Positions 9,923 to 19,061 of a stretch of DNA of 64,000 nt are shown here, piece by piece. The notes beneath the pieces are model-generated. The model searched no databases. It had not been told where the DNA came from and saw only the letters and a list, made by a program, of their open reading frames with translations. A program made the position numbers and the translations under genes. The DNA comes from CAVOGJ01 sp963695405 (lineage in GTDB: Bacteria > Planctomycetota > Planctomycetia > Pirellulales > Pirellulaceae). Within the stretch, counting starts at the first letter, position 1. The number at the start of each line of letters is the position of its first letter. The stretch is taken from positions 186,001 through 250,000 of the forward strand of contig CAVOGJ010000003.1 in the NCBI GenBank assembly GCA_963695405.1, read 5' to 3'.

Positions 9923-10897
9923 TCACTCGTCGCCCAGCAAGTCCTTTCGTTGATTGGGGCTGAGCCATTCCAGCGCCGCGTTTCTATCTCGCGGGGCGAG
10001 GGCGTTGAGTTTGGTCAACTGCATCGCGTTCAAATCGGGTACGCCTGCCAATTCCGGCCATTGCGCGAGTTGCCGTTTCTGATCGGAGGGCGCAGCGATC
10101 CGGTAAGAACCATCCAACTTACCCGCAGCTGACCGTCCTATCGCCTGCGGATCCTCGGTGTAAATCTTCTCAGCGCAGCGGACCTTCGCGGCTTGCTTTG
10201 CCAGCGATCCCAACGACACTCGCTGGGGGTCAAATCGAACCAACGTGACCTCGCGATCATCCAGCCAACCCGCCTCGGTCGCAACCACGCCGTCGATGTT
10301 GCCGAGCTCATACTCACCGGTCCAGAAGCAAGACATGGCAAACGCTGCTGAGCCGAGCTTTGCGGGCGGCATGCTGGTAGCCCTTAACGATTGGAGATAC
10401 TTGGGAACCGGACGCTGCGCCTTATCTCGCGCCTTGATCATGCGATCTGCCATCGCCGGCGTCGTCCAAATCCGATCTCTGCGGGGAATGAGGTCTTCCG
10501 CATCGCCATTGAGAAACCGCACGACTTGATAATTCCAAGCGGGTTCCTGGAACCGGGTCAGTAATGCTTTATCTTCACCGCTCTCACGGTTGTTATAGAC
10601 CAGCACGGGTACGAACTCCGTTTCGATGGCCTCCACCAGCAGTGCATTGGACAAGACTTCCTTGCCGAACCGCTGACAGCCGGCGCAGCCTGGCACTTCC
10701 TGAAAGAGCACGAACATTGGCTTCCCCGTCTGACGGCTCAACAGCTGCGAAGCGTCGAAATCACGATGCCAACGGACCGTCCCCAATTCGGGCAGAAGCC
10801 GGGGTGACCAACGTGCCGCATCGTCCTGGGCGAGTGTCAACGATGGCCCCGTGAGGTTGGCAATGATCAGGATGAGGAATAGCTGCCAACAGTACAT
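9923..10897 (-). CDS. Exported thioredoxin-fold protein with MsrA-like C-terminal domain
   Basis: A 324-residue protein with start at ATG 10897 (MYCWQLFLILIIANLTG), supported by GAGG upstream and a signal peptide ending near LTLAQ. The N-terminal half is thioredoxin-like: GKPMFVLFQEVPGCAGCQRFG has a CAGC motif in place of the usual CGPC. The C-terminal half carries SCFWTGEYELGNIDGVVATE, matching the GCFWxxE catalytic motif of peptide methionine sulfoxide reductase A, and EVTLVRFDPQRVSLGSL like the end of MsrA. The central NPTY/GHAE part of MsrA is missing, so activity is doubtful. A role in periplasmic thiol or methionine repair is inferred from the domains. Confidence 0.7.
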   Translation of the reverse strand: MYCWQLFLILIIANLTGPSLTLAQDDAARWSPRLLPELGTVRWHRDFDASQLLSRQTGKPMFVLFQEVPGCAGCQRFGKEVLSNALLVEAIETEFVPVLVYNNRESGEDKALLTRFQEPAWNYQVVRFLNGDAEDLIPRRDRIWTTPAMADRMIKARDKAQRPVPKYLQSLRATSMPPAKLGSAAFAMSCFWTGEYELGNIDGVVATEAGWLDDREVTLVRFDPQRVSLGSLAKQAAKVRCAEKIYTEDPQAIGRSAAGKLDGSYRIAAPSDQKRQLAQWPELAGVPDLNAMQLTKLNALAPRDRNAALEWLSPNQRKDLLGDE

Positions 10898-11372
10898 GGG
10901 CGTGGACCTCGTCAAGGTTCCCCGAAATGACACCGGCAAATGACAGGTACGCAGTCGACCCCGCGGGCACAAACGGGCCGGCAGCGAACGTAAATCAGAT
11001 TACTTATCAGCCGAGCTGGGACGACGCTTCTTAGACGCGCGGCGGCGAGATAACTTACAAGATATTTCCTTGGATTTGCCGATCCAATCGGCGACCGATT
11101 CCCGCTTTCCCTCGCGATCTTCATCCGTCCGATGGGCGAGGCGCTGATCCGCGCCGCGGACCGCTGTTCCGAGGTGAGTTGATGAGGAACCAGCCTCTGC
11201 AAGTTGACGCCGAGTCGGACCGACTCGCATAATAGGCTGATAGCAACCGTTCACCTCTTGAGCCTGCCATGATCCATTGGTTGACGCTGCGTCCCTCTCC
11301 GTTTCCCAACGGAACTCTCACGTTGATATCGATTCCTTATCATCTGCTCTCTAGAATCGCAGCATAGATTGT
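10898..11372. other. Divergent intergenic region
   Basis: Lies between the minus-strand thioredoxin/MsrA-like gene and the plus-strand TVP38 gene, so it should hold promoters for both. An 84-codon minus-strand frame (11254-11000) ends in a very basic tail (KLSRRRASKKRRPSSADK) but has overlapping rivals in other frames and no clear ribosome-binding site. I do not call it a gene. Confidence 0.4.
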
Positions 11373-12224
11373 ATGGAAGACGGCGCCGACCCGCAGAGTC
11401 GTGATCACTGGGCATGGGCCAAGAAGGCGACGGTCTTTTTGCTCGTGTGCGTAACGATCTTGATCTCGTACGCGCAATTCGGCGACACGCTCACGCTCGC
11501 CAACCTTGCCGAGCGGGAATCTGATCTGCGGTCCTTTCAGCAGGCGCACCCATGGCTGGTCTACGGCGTCGCTTTTCTGGTGTATGTGGCAGTCACGGGC
11601 CTTTCATTACCGGGAGCGGCGGTACTGACGCTCGTCTTTGGTTGGTACTTCGGTTTCTGGCAGGGCATCATCCTCGTGAGCTTCGCGTCGACTACAGGCG
11701 CAACCTTGGCGTTCCTACTAAGCCGTTACCTATTCCGTGATTCGATCCAGCAACGGTTTGGCGAACGTCTGGGCAGCTTTAATCAGGCCCTGGAGCAGGA
11801 AGGGCCTTTCTTTCTGTTCACTTTACGACTGATACCGGCAGTTCCGTTCTTCGTGATCAACGCGGTCATGGGTCTGACGCCCATTCTCACCAGCACGTTT
11901 TGGTGGGTCAGCCAACTGGGTATGTTTCCTGGGACGGTAGTTTATGTCTACGCCGGATCCCGTGTTCCGAATTTGCGGCAATTGGCCGATCAGGGCATCC
12001 AGGCGGTCTTCAGTCCATCGCAATTGGCACAAATCGTACTCGCGTTCGTTTTGCTGGGCGTCTTTCCGCTGTTGGTACGTTTTACGATAAAGGTGCTTAC
12101 TCGATCGAAAGCGGCATCCTTGCCCGGCAAGCCTGCGGGATCGTTTGCCAAGCCTGAGGATTCATCACAGGACGATGAAGCGATTCGTCGCCCCGCAATG
12201 AGGGAGCACCATGACGGAAAGTGA
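11373..12224 (+). CDS. TVP38/TMEM64-family membrane protein
   Basis: A 283-residue inner-membrane protein of the VTT/DedA-related (SNARE-associated) family. It has about six hydrophobic segments: one near the N-terminus (KATVFLLVCVTILISYAQFG), then GVAFLVYVAVTGLSLPGAAV with the family's re-entrant proline, LVFGWYFGFWQGIILVSFAS, the conserved FTLRLIPAVPFFVINAVMGL block, and two more. Family members are linked to lipid scrambling and membrane homeostasis. Its 3' end overlaps the next gene by 14 bases, so the two are co-translated; TVP38 next to a Mer-like flavoenzyme is a recurring arrangement. The start codon lacks a strong ribosome-binding site. Confidence 0.85.
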   Translation: MEDGADPQSRDHWAWAKKATVFLLVCVTILISYAQFGDTLTLANLAERESDLRSFQQAHPWLVYGVAFLVYVAVTGLSLPGAAVLTLVFGWYFGFWQGIILVSFASTTGATLAFLLSRYLFRDSIQQRFGERLGSFNQALEQEGPFFLFTLRLIPAVPFFVINAVMGLTPILTSTFWWVSQLGMFPGTVVYVYAGSRVPNLRQLADQGIQAVFSPSQLAQIVLAFVLLGVFPLLVRFTIKVLTRSKAASLPGKPAGSFAKPEDSSQDDEAIRRPAMREHHDGK

Positions 12225-13767
12225 GCTGGTCCAGTTACGGCCAAGAGACGTTTACAATCAAGCCCTCGCGGCGAACGTCCACCCGACCGGCTGGAAGAAT
12301 CCTGTTTCGCGAAAGCCCTATCATCTGGTGGTTATCGGCGCCGGTACCGCGGGATTGGTTACCGCGGCGGGAGCTGCGGGGCTGGGAGCCCGCGTTGCGC
12401 TCGTTGAACGAGACTTGATGGGCGGCGACTGCTTGACCGTCGGCTGCGTACCGTCCAAAGGTGTGATTCGGGCGGCGCGCGTCGCGGCGACCGTGCGGGA
12501 TGCCGGGGCATTCGGCGTCCACCTATCCGGGCCACCTACGATGGACTTCGCTAAGGCCATGGAACGCATGCGGCGACTTCGTTCCGAGATCAGTCCGAAC
12601 GATTCGGCCGAGCGTTTCTCGGAACTCGGTGTGGATGTCTATTTTGGCCAGGGAATCTTCGTCGATGACCGCACACTGGCGGTTGAGGGGGATGGAGGCT
12701 CTCGCGAATTGAGATTCCGTAAGGCCGTGATCGCGACCGGCGCGCGGGCCGCAGCTCCTCCCATCTCAGGGCTCGACACGGTCGAGTATCTTACCAATGA
12801 GAGCCTCTTCTCGTTGACGGAATTGCCAAAACGGCTGGCGGTTGTCGGGACGGGCCCCATTGGTGCCGAAATGGCCCAGTCCTTCGCTCGATTTGGTAGC
12901 CAGGTATTCTTGTTCGGAAGGGGTGGCCGATTATTGCCGCGTGACGACGCCGACGCGGCGGAGATCGTGACGCGACAGTTCGAGCGGGATGGCGTGAATT
13001 TAATGTTCCATAGCCAGGAGATGCAGCTGATACCCGCCGAGGGGGGAGGAGTCCGTGTGAGCGTCAAGCGTCATGGCGAATCGGAGCACATCACGGTGGA
13101 CAAACTACTGATCGCCGTTGGTCGGGCCCCGAATGTCGCCGGGCTGAACCTGGAAGCCGCCAACGTGAAGTACGACTCGCAGAGCGTCACGGTCAATGAT
13201 TACTTGCAGACGACGAATCCGCGCATCTACGCAGCGGGAGACATCTGTTCTCCGTACAAGTTCACGCACGTCGCCGACTTTCAGGCGCGGATCGTCATCC
13301 AAAACGCGTTGTTTGCCGTCGGTCCGTTTGGCAGGAGGCGCGCCAGCCGGCTTCTCATTCCGTGGGCCACCTACACATCGCCTGAACTGGCTCATGTCGG
13401 ACGATCGGAACGAGATGCGGCGGCTGAGGGGATGGAGATCGACACGTACGTTCAGCATCTGTCCGACGTGGACCGCGCCATCCTGGAGGGTCAGGACGAC
13501 GGCTTTGTTAAGGTTCACACGAAACGAGGCTCGGATCAAATCGTGGGTGCAACGATCGTGGCTGAGAATGCCGGAGACCTCATTTCCGAGATCACTGTCG
13601 CCATGCAGGGCGGACTGGGGCTGTCCAAAATCGGTGCCACGATTCATCCCTATCCGACACAGGCGGAAGCGATTCGTAAACTGGGCGATCAGTTTAACCG
13701 GACGAAGCTGACCTCGAACAGCAAGCGGATTCTAGGCGTCCTCAGACGCTGGAACGTTGGCGAATAA
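12211..13767 (+). CDS. Mercuric-reductase-like FAD pyridine nucleotide-disulfide oxidoreductase
   Basis: A 518-residue class I flavoprotein disulfide reductase. Seen are the FAD dinucleotide fold (HLVVIGAGTAGLVTAAGAAG), the redox disulfide GGDCLTVGCVPSKG, the NAD(P) fold (RLAVVGTGPIGAEMAQSFAR), the second FAD motif (NPRIYAAGDICSPYKFTHVA) and the C-terminal active-site His-Glu (ATIHPYPTQAEAI). It lacks both the N-terminal heavy-metal domain and the C-terminal cysteine pair of true MerA, so mercury reduction is unlikely. The ATG at 12211 follows GGGAG and overlaps the TVP38 gene. A shared membrane-linked redox role is inferred from this coupling; the substrate is unknown. Confidence 0.85.
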   Translation: MTESELVQLRPRDVYNQALAANVHPTGWKNPVSRKPYHLVVIGAGTAGLVTAAGAAGLGARVALVERDLMGGDCLTVGCVPSKGVIRAARVAATVRDAGAFGVHLSGPPTMDFAKAMERMRRLRSEISPNDSAERFSELGVDVYFGQGIFVDDRTLAVEGDGGSRELRFRKAVIATGARAAAPPISGLDTVEYLTNESLFSLTELPKRLAVVGTGPIGAEMAQSFARFGSQVFLFGRGGRLLPRDDADAAEIVTRQFERDGVNLMFHSQEMQLIPAEGGGVRVSVKRHGESEHITVDKLLIAVGRAPNVAGLNLEAANVKYDSQSVTVNDYLQTTNPRIYAAGDICSPYKFTHVADFQARIVIQNALFAVGPFGRRRASRLLIPWATYTSPELAHVGRSERDAAAEGMEIDTYVQHLSDVDRAILEGQDDGFVKVHTKRGSDQIVGATIVAENAGDLISEITVAMQGGLGLSKIGATIHPYPTQAEAIRKLGDQFNRTKLTSNSKRILGVLRRWNVGE

Positions 13768-13832
13768 GAACGCTCATTTCGCGATTGATCCTCAGTATTT
13801 GATCGATACGATTATCCTACGAGTACGGCAAC

Positions 13833-15086
13833 ATGGCCTCCCTCATCTCGCGACGCGAATCGTTCCAACTCTCAGCGGCCATCGCCGCTTGTCTTCTGGG
13901 GACAAACGCACGGGGCGATCACGCTGCATCCTCCAAGGATCGCATTCTTGGCATGTTGATGGGTTCGGCTCTGGGCGACGCGCTGGGGGGACCGGTCGAA
14001 TTTGGCGATCCGGCGGTCGTCCGACCAGTCATGCCGAACGCCCGCGACTGGGACGACCATCGAAGACTCGATGTCCAAGAGAGAGAGCGGTTGGCGGATC
14101 GACTGACGCTGCATTCATACGAGGTCTTGCGACCCGATCCGGCGCCCTATGGCCCATGGCGGCGTCGCGGACCGGCAGGAACGATTACCGACGATACGCG
14201 GATGAAAATCGTACTGCTGCGAGCGCTTGCCCGCTCCGAAAAAGGGAGGCCCCTGACGAAGGAAGTTATCGCAGAAGAGCTCGTTCGTTTTCAACCGATC
14301 GAAGGTAAGCCTGCCAGCGAGGAACTCTCGAAACTCACGGAGGAAGGTCTAGCCGAGTTTCGACTGGCAGCGAACTGGCTGTTGGGGGAGCGTGATGAAG
14401 CTCGCGCGTTGCCCAGCGAGCGACTCTGGGCAGGCATTGCCACCTGCGCCGGTCAGATGATGATGCCGCCGCTTGCCGGTTGCTTCGCGGGGCGGCCCGA
14501 GGCCGCCTATCGAGCCACCTACGAACTCGACTTTATCGACGCCCCCCTGGCTCGCGATTTTTGTGCCGCGCTCAACGCGGGGCTGGCGGCCGCCCTTTCC
14601 CCGAAACTTGACCATCGGCCGATCGACGTCCGCTGGTCCGCGTTGTTTGATGCCATGAGAAACGTCGATCCCCTGCGAATCGCTCGGGTCCCATTTACCG
14701 GCAGACCACTCCATCGCTGGCTGGATCTGGCCGACCAACTCGCTGGTCAAGCCGATGGTCGACCGGCGCTGCTGTACGAATCGCTCGAACAACGCGGCCA
14801 TCCTGTCTATTGGTGGGATGCGCACTTCACACTCCTCGTCCCGCTCGCGATGCTGCGATTCTGCCGATACGATCCACTCGCGACGTTGCACCTCTGTTTG
14901 GATTTCGGTCACGACACCGACAGTTACGCTCAAGTGGCGGGCGCGATGATTGGCGCCGTTTGCGGGCCCGGGGTATTTCCAGCGAGAATGTGTGCCGCCG
15001 TCGCGGAACGACTTCGCGTGGACTTCCATGAAGACATCTTCACCTGGCCGGCCGTTCTGTCGGAAGCCTTCGTGGGTGCTCCTTAA
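13833..15086 (+). CDS. ADP-ribosylglycohydrolase-family protein
   Basis: A 417-residue protein. The family's metal-binding motifs are all present: MGSALGDALGGPVEFG near residues 42-58, GTITDDTRM near 113, and DFGHDTDSYAQVAGAMIGAV in the C-terminal third. These enzymes cleave ADP-ribose from proteins or hydrolyse related N-glycosidic bonds using two magnesium ions. The N-terminus (SRRESFQLSAAIAACLLG) looks like a signal peptide with a twin-arginine-like start, which suggests export; that is unusual for the family's classic members but common in planctomycete versions. It lies 65 bases after the flavoenzyme gene and 46 bases before the kinase-like gene. Confidence 0.85.
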   Translation: MASLISRRESFQLSAAIAACLLGTNARGDHAASSKDRILGMLMGSALGDALGGPVEFGDPAVVRPVMPNARDWDDHRRLDVQERERLADRLTLHSYEVLRPDPAPYGPWRRRGPAGTITDDTRMKIVLLRALARSEKGRPLTKEVIAEELVRFQPIEGKPASEELSKLTEEGLAEFRLAANWLLGERDEARALPSERLWAGIATCAGQMMMPPLAGCFAGRPEAAYRATYELDFIDAPLARDFCAALNAGLAAALSPKLDHRPIDVRWSALFDAMRNVDPLRIARVPFTGRPLHRWLDLADQLAGQADGRPALLYESLEQRGHPVYWWDAHFTLLVPLAMLRFCRYDPLATLHLCLDFGHDTDSYAQVAGAMIGAVCGPGVFPARMCAAVAERLRVDFHEDIFTWPAVLSEAFVGAP

Positions 15087-15132
15087 CGACTCGACGATCT
15101 TCCATCCAACTCACTCGCGCAGGAGCCGCTTT

Positions 15133-16209
15133 GTGACACGAACCGCGAACTTTCCATTAATCACAGCATCTGATGCCGCCAGCGTGCTACGTCCCCTGCG
15201 TGCCTTGGGGCTGATCGACGACAACGAACCGCTGGTATCGGTGACGCGAGCCGGTGAAGGCAATATGAATTGCGTCCTACGTGCCCGCTGCTCCGACGGC
15301 CGCACACTGATTGTGAAGCAATCACGTCCATGGGTGGAAAAGTACCCCGAAATTGACGCTCCCGTCGATCGCGCGCTGGCCGAGTTACGATTTATGCGGA
15401 AGGTCGCAGCGCACGAAGCCGTTGCCACGCGGATGCCGCGACTGCTCGGGGCGCTACCCGACGAGTACTTGTTGGTCTTTGAGGACGTTGGTTCCGTCAA
15501 CGACTTCCGCGATCAGTACGCTTGTGACGACTGGACGATCTTCCCACTGGAAACGTTGACTTCCTGGCTGGCGAAGCTCCATGCCATCGATATTCCGAGC
15601 GACGAATTGGACGCGTTTGCCAACTTAAGTCTCCGCCGTCTGAATCATGCTCATATCTTTGAGATCCCGTTTTCCGAGCCACCGGCCATGGACTTGGATC
15701 GTGTCTGTCCCGGCCTGCGTGCCGCGACGCTCGGGATTCGTACCAATCCGGCTCTCCGGGCCGCTGCCAAGCGTTGGGGGGCGCTTTACCTGCAATCGAA
15801 GTCCGATCTGCGCCTGCTCCATGGAGACTTCTATCCCGGGGCCTGGTTGCATGCGACGGAGGGAGTCTACATTATCGATGCCGAGTTTTGTTTCGTTGGA
15901 CCGCCTGAATTTGATCTCGCCATTTTGGCTGCTCATTGCATTCTAGCCGGGGCTGATGAGACGATTCTGGAAAGTGTTTGTCGCTTCTACGCAGCCGCAT
16001 CTGCCGGTCAGGTCTTGGAAATTCAGCTCATTCAAGCCTGGACGGGCATCGAGATTTTTCGCCGCATTCTTGGCATTGCGCAGTTACCCTTAGATAACTC
16101 GCCAGCCAGTCTTCAGCGGAAACTCGACACGGCCATGCGACTCGTCCATTCCGCAGGCATTCCCATCTGGGACGGAATGGATCGAAATTGCGCCATACGA
16201 CTAAGTTGA
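15133..16209 (+). CDS. Methylthioribose-kinase-like / aminoglycoside phosphotransferase-fold protein
   Basis: A 358-residue protein. I place the start at GTG 15133, which has AGGAG eight bases upstream. The fold is APH-type: GEGNMNCVLRARCSDGRTLI then VKQSRPWV (ATP-binding lysine), the catalytic LLHGDFYPGAWL and the metal-binding IIDAEFCFVGPPEFDLAIL. The GEGNMN/VKQ...V pairing and the DAEFCFVGP motif are closest to 5-methylthioribose kinase (MtnK), which salvages methionine, though another small sugar or alcohol substrate is possible. No mtnA or other salvage gene is adjacent. It is probably co-transcribed with the ADP-ribosylglycohydrolase gene. Confidence 0.7.
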   Translation: MTRTANFPLITASDAASVLRPLRALGLIDDNEPLVSVTRAGEGNMNCVLRARCSDGRTLIVKQSRPWVEKYPEIDAPVDRALAELRFMRKVAAHEAVATRMPRLLGALPDEYLLVFEDVGSVNDFRDQYACDDWTIFPLETLTSWLAKLHAIDIPSDELDAFANLSLRRLNHAHIFEIPFSEPPAMDLDRVCPGLRAATLGIRTNPALRAAAKRWGALYLQSKSDLRLLHGDFYPGAWLHATEGVYIIDAEFCFVGPPEFDLAILAAHCILAGADETILESVCRFYAAASAGQVLEIQLIQAWTGIEIFRRILGIAQLPLDNSPASLQRKLDTAMRLVHSAGIPIWDGMDRNCAIRLS

Positions 16210-16214
16210 TGGTC

Positions 16215-16241
16215 GCCAGTGACGCGGCGAGCCGCACTGGC
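16215..16241. terminator. Hairpin between convergent genes
   Basis: GCCAGTG (16215-16221) pairs with CACTGGC (16235-16241), and inside it CGGC pairs with GCCG. It sits six bases after the kinase-like gene's stop and in front of the convergent amidotransferase gene's end. There is no T-run on either side, so termination is inferred from position only. Confidence 0.4.
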
Positions 16242-16374
16242 TTGCCGAGTTTGCAAGTAGGGCGGGTCCAAAGGGAAGACGCAGTCCGACGGATTTCCGT
16301 ACCGACGATTGCCCTGGGACAACGCGTGTGCGGGGCGTTTGTCAACGACGGGGTTACCTTGCATCCATCCTCTT

Positions 16375-17064
16375 CTATTGCCGCTTCGCTTCTTGGGAGG
16401 CAAGTTTGAGAAAGTTGATAACGTACTTCGCCCCCTCATTCTTGAAACCGGGGTTGGCTTCGCCGTGAAACTGGGCTCCATACAGCGACCGAGACTTGCT
16501 GCGAATGGCCTGGATGTACTCTGTGTCGGAGAGCACTTCATACTCGTCGACGAGTGCGACGGGACTAATCGCCCATCCGTGGATTTCCACCGTGTGAAAG
16601 GGATTCTTCATCCCCGCAAAGACGGGATCCGATTGGAATTTCTTTTTAATGCGAATCCATGGCGGGGTACGTTTGTGATCGAGAATCTCGACGGTAAAGT
16701 CCTGCCATCCCATGCTTCTGGCGAAGGTAATGTCATGGGCCATCGCGAGCGATTGATGCCCGCAACAAATACCCAGTAATGGAATCTTGGTTTCGCGGAT
16801 AATTTCGTACTCGCCGTAGTACTCAAACATCGGGAGGTCGGGATAGTTTGCATTGTTCCCACTACAAATGATGGCGATTGGCTGGCGTTTCAAGGCCTGC
16901 AGCCATTCTAGTGAGGCTTCGTAATGGGGCACCGTGACCGTTTGGTACCCCTGCTCTTCCACGAATTCCGCCAGCCGCGTATAGGTGAATCCATTCATCT
17001 GATTGCCAATCAGGAGCACGTAGTCCTTATCTGGCACAGGCGGCGGTACAGCAGTCCCACGCAC
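16375..17064 (-). CDS. Class I glutamine amidotransferase domain, C-terminal part of a discoidin fusion
   Basis: A glutamine-amidotransferase-like domain of about 225 residues. The nucleophile elbow is GICCGHQS and the catalytic histidine is in GAQFHGEANPGF, with NAIICSGNN-type oxyanion region upstream (IAIICSGNNANYPDLP). It is not an independent gene: reading upstream across a one-base insertion near 17078 joins it in frame to the discoidin part (QAQLNV, then VIPYVRGTAVPPPVPDKDYV). The whole protein carries a signal peptide, so this amidotransferase would act outside the cytoplasm, where synthetase partners are absent. Hydrolysis of gamma-glutamyl or amide bonds is the more likely role. It is the last gene of a minus-strand operon with asparaginase and aspartate decarboxylase. 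Confidence 0.75.
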   Translation of the reverse strand: MRGTAVPPPVPDKDYVLLIGNQMNGFTYTRLAEFVEEQGYQTVTVPHYEASLEWLQALKRQPIAIICSGNNANYPDLPMFEYYGEYEIIRETKIPLLGICCGHQSLAMAHDITFARSMGWQDFTVEILDHKRTPPWIRIKKKFQSDPVFAGMKNPFHTVEIHGWAISPVALVDEYEVLSDTEYIQAIRSKSRSLYGAQFHGEANPGFKNEGAKYVINFLKLASQEAKRQ

Positions 17065-17894
17065 GTAGGGAATGACGGACGTTCAGTTGGGCCTGCAAAC
17101 CTTGGTGGCCGGTGATGACCAGGCGATAGTAGCGTGCATTGACCGGTGCAAAGTCGATGATGTTGCGATGGGTATCGTTTGCCTTGTGCCCGGTTGTTAG
17201 GGATCTCCGTCCATGACCGTCCATCCGGGCTGCTCTGCCAGACGAAATCGGTCAGCCAACCCCAGTCACCGAGTGTGTTGGAGAGCATCCACAAACGACA
17301 CACCGGCTGCGGCTTGCCCATATCGAGAACGACCCATTCCAAGATCTCTTTCGCGGCAGGCGACGAATTCCAATAGGTTGCCTGGCCCTGGTCGTTCCAA
17401 TCAACCACATTCTTCGGGTCTTGGCCCGAGGAGACGCTGACACTGGCCACCGGCGCACGCAGCAATCCACTGCCGGAGCGTGAGCCGGCATAATCGACGT
17501 GGAAGCGGGTACTCGACCAAGCACTCTTGGTGCCTTGCGAATCGGTACTTAGCGCACGCCAGTAATAGCACCCGTCCTGCAAGGCATCTTTGGCCTCGAC
17601 TTGTTTTTCGGTAATGAATGGTGTGGATGCAGAGATCCCCTCGTAACGCACGGTATCGGATGCGGGAAAGTCGGGTTGCTTTGAGATCTCGAAGGTACAG
17701 GTCAGCGGTCCGACTCCGCCCCTGGAGTTAAAGACAGACAGTAAGGGCCGGGGGCTCGTCGCGACCACATCCTTGGATGGATTGTTCGTTAGCGACGGCG
17801 GCGTCAAGAAATCCCCTGACGATGATTGGGCGAAGAGAAGCAGGCAGCAAATGCAGGCCCTCAGGGTACACCGACGACAATCCGCAACGCTCAT
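17065..17894 (-). CDS. Exported F5/8-type C (discoidin-like) domain, N-terminal part of the amidotransferase fusion
   Basis: Starts at ATG 17894 after AGGGAGGG, with a signal peptide (LRACICCLLLFAQSSSGDF). A fibronectin-like region (CTFEISKQPDFPASDTVRY, CYYWRALSTDSQGTKSAWSS) is followed by a discoidin/F5-8C fold, recognised by WVVLDMGKPQPVCRLWML and SPDGRSWTEIPN. One extra base near 17195 then shifts the frame, and the domain ends as NIIDFAPVNARYYRLVITGH, its hallmark last strand. A second extra base near 17078 separates it from the amidotransferase domain. Discoidin domains bind glycans or surfaces, so the enzyme may be anchored to a substrate or the cell wall. The gene begins 35 bases after the asparaginase stop. 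Confidence 0.7.
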
Positions 17895-17929
17895 GGAATC
17901 GCCCTCCCTGGGACGGTGAACACAACCTG

Positions 17930-19021
17930 TTAGTACTGCATGAACATGCGCTGAATCTCGGTCACGTCCTTGGTTTTTGTCAGGGCCAATTGCAGCAGGA
18001 TTCTCGCCTTTTGGGGGTTACGTTCCCGCGCAGCAACAAAACCGTTCCGATCATCGTTCACTTCCACATTTCGCTTTACGATGCCCGATCCGACACGCGA
18101 ACTGCGAACGACAACAATTCCCTCCTTTGCTTTTTCTACGAGAGCGTTCTGCGCCGGTTGAGACATATTCCCATCTCCGACTCCGGCCACCACGATCCCT
18201 CGGTTGCCAGCGGCGACGGCGGCATCGATCAGTGAGCGATCCATATTCGCGTGAGCGTAGATAATCGCCACTTTCGGTAGGACTTGCACGGCGTCATTCA
18301 GAGAGAACTCGCTCTGCAACGTATGGCGGACGTCGGCGGGCGAGAATAGCGTAACTTCGCCGGTGTCGCAGACCCCTGCCCGACCACGATTGGGAGATTT
18401 CATCGTATCGGGATTGGTAGTATTCGTCTTCGTGATCTCCGAGGCGTAATGAATTTCGTCGTTCATGACGACCATCACACCTCGCCCCTTCGCTTCGACA
18501 AGGCCGGCCACGGCGACGGCGTTGTAGAGATTCATGGGGCCATCGGCGCTGATCGCTGTTTCGGGCCGCATCGAACCCACCAGCACAACGGGTTTCGCAC
18601 TCCGTACGACAAGGTTCAGAAAGTAGGCCGTCTCTTCCATGGTATCGGTCCCGTGGGTAATCACGACGGCGTCGACATCCGCAGATGCCAATTGCTGATT
18701 CACGCGACGTGCCAGCTTTAGCCAGGTTGCATCATCCATGTCCTGGCTACCGATATTCGAGACCTGATCTCCCTTCAGTTGGGCAAGATCTTTTAATTGC
18801 GGCACGGCCTTGATCAACGATTCGACGGAGAACGAGCCCGCCTTGTAGCCCGGCTCTTCCCGATCCGGTTGGGCACCAGCGATCGTGCCGCCCGTGGCAA
18901 GAATCATGATCCGGGGCAGGTCCTTGGCAAGCGCGGCGGGGCCGCACAATAGCAGCGTCACCGATAGGCCACCAAGGATGTGCCGCATCGCCACAGAAAC
19001 ACGAAGCTCTTTTCCAGGCAT
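17930..19021 (-). CDS. ansB: Type II (exported) L-asparaginase
   Basis: A 363-residue asparaginase hydrolysing L-asparagine to L-aspartate and ammonia. The two catalytic threonine regions are intact: IMILATGGTIAGAQPDREEP near the N-terminus and VVITHGTDTMEETAYFLNLV in the middle. The SMRPETAISADGPMNLYNAV block is typical of the type II enzyme. A signal peptide (MRHILGGLSVTLLLCGPAALAKD) directs it to the periplasm. I keep the start at ATG 19021, which has AGAGG upstream; an internal ATG at 18988 has no ribosome-binding site. It lies 40 bases after the aspartate decarboxylase gene, which can use its product. Confidence 0.92.
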   Translation of the reverse strand: MPGKELRVSVAMRHILGGLSVTLLLCGPAALAKDLPRIMILATGGTIAGAQPDREEPGYKAGSFSVESLIKAVPQLKDLAQLKGDQVSNIGSQDMDDATWLKLARRVNQQLASADVDAVVITHGTDTMEETAYFLNLVVRSAKPVVLVGSMRPETAISADGPMNLYNAVAVAGLVEAKGRGVMVVMNDEIHYASEITKTNTTNPDTMKSPNRGRAGVCDTGEVTLFSPADVRHTLQSEFSLNDAVQVLPKVAIIYAHANMDRSLIDAAVAAGNRGIVVAGVGDGNMSQPAQNALVEKAKEGIVVVRSSRVGSGIVKRNVEVNDDRNGFVAARERNPQKARILLQLALTKTKDVTEIQRMFMQY

Positions 19022-19061
19022 ACCATTGATCCTCTGGGGGAATCGTTGTTCGAGTGAACGA

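Noticed and set aside
11000..11254. Possible 84-residue basic protein on the minus strand
   Set aside because: The basic tail is attractive but two other frames overlap it and no ribosome-binding site is visible, so it stays unannotated.
12211..13767. Mercuric reductase (merA) call
   Set aside because: The fold and active-site disulfide match, but heavy-metal domain and C-terminal vicinal cysteines are missing and no other mer gene is near, so only 'Mer-like' is justified.
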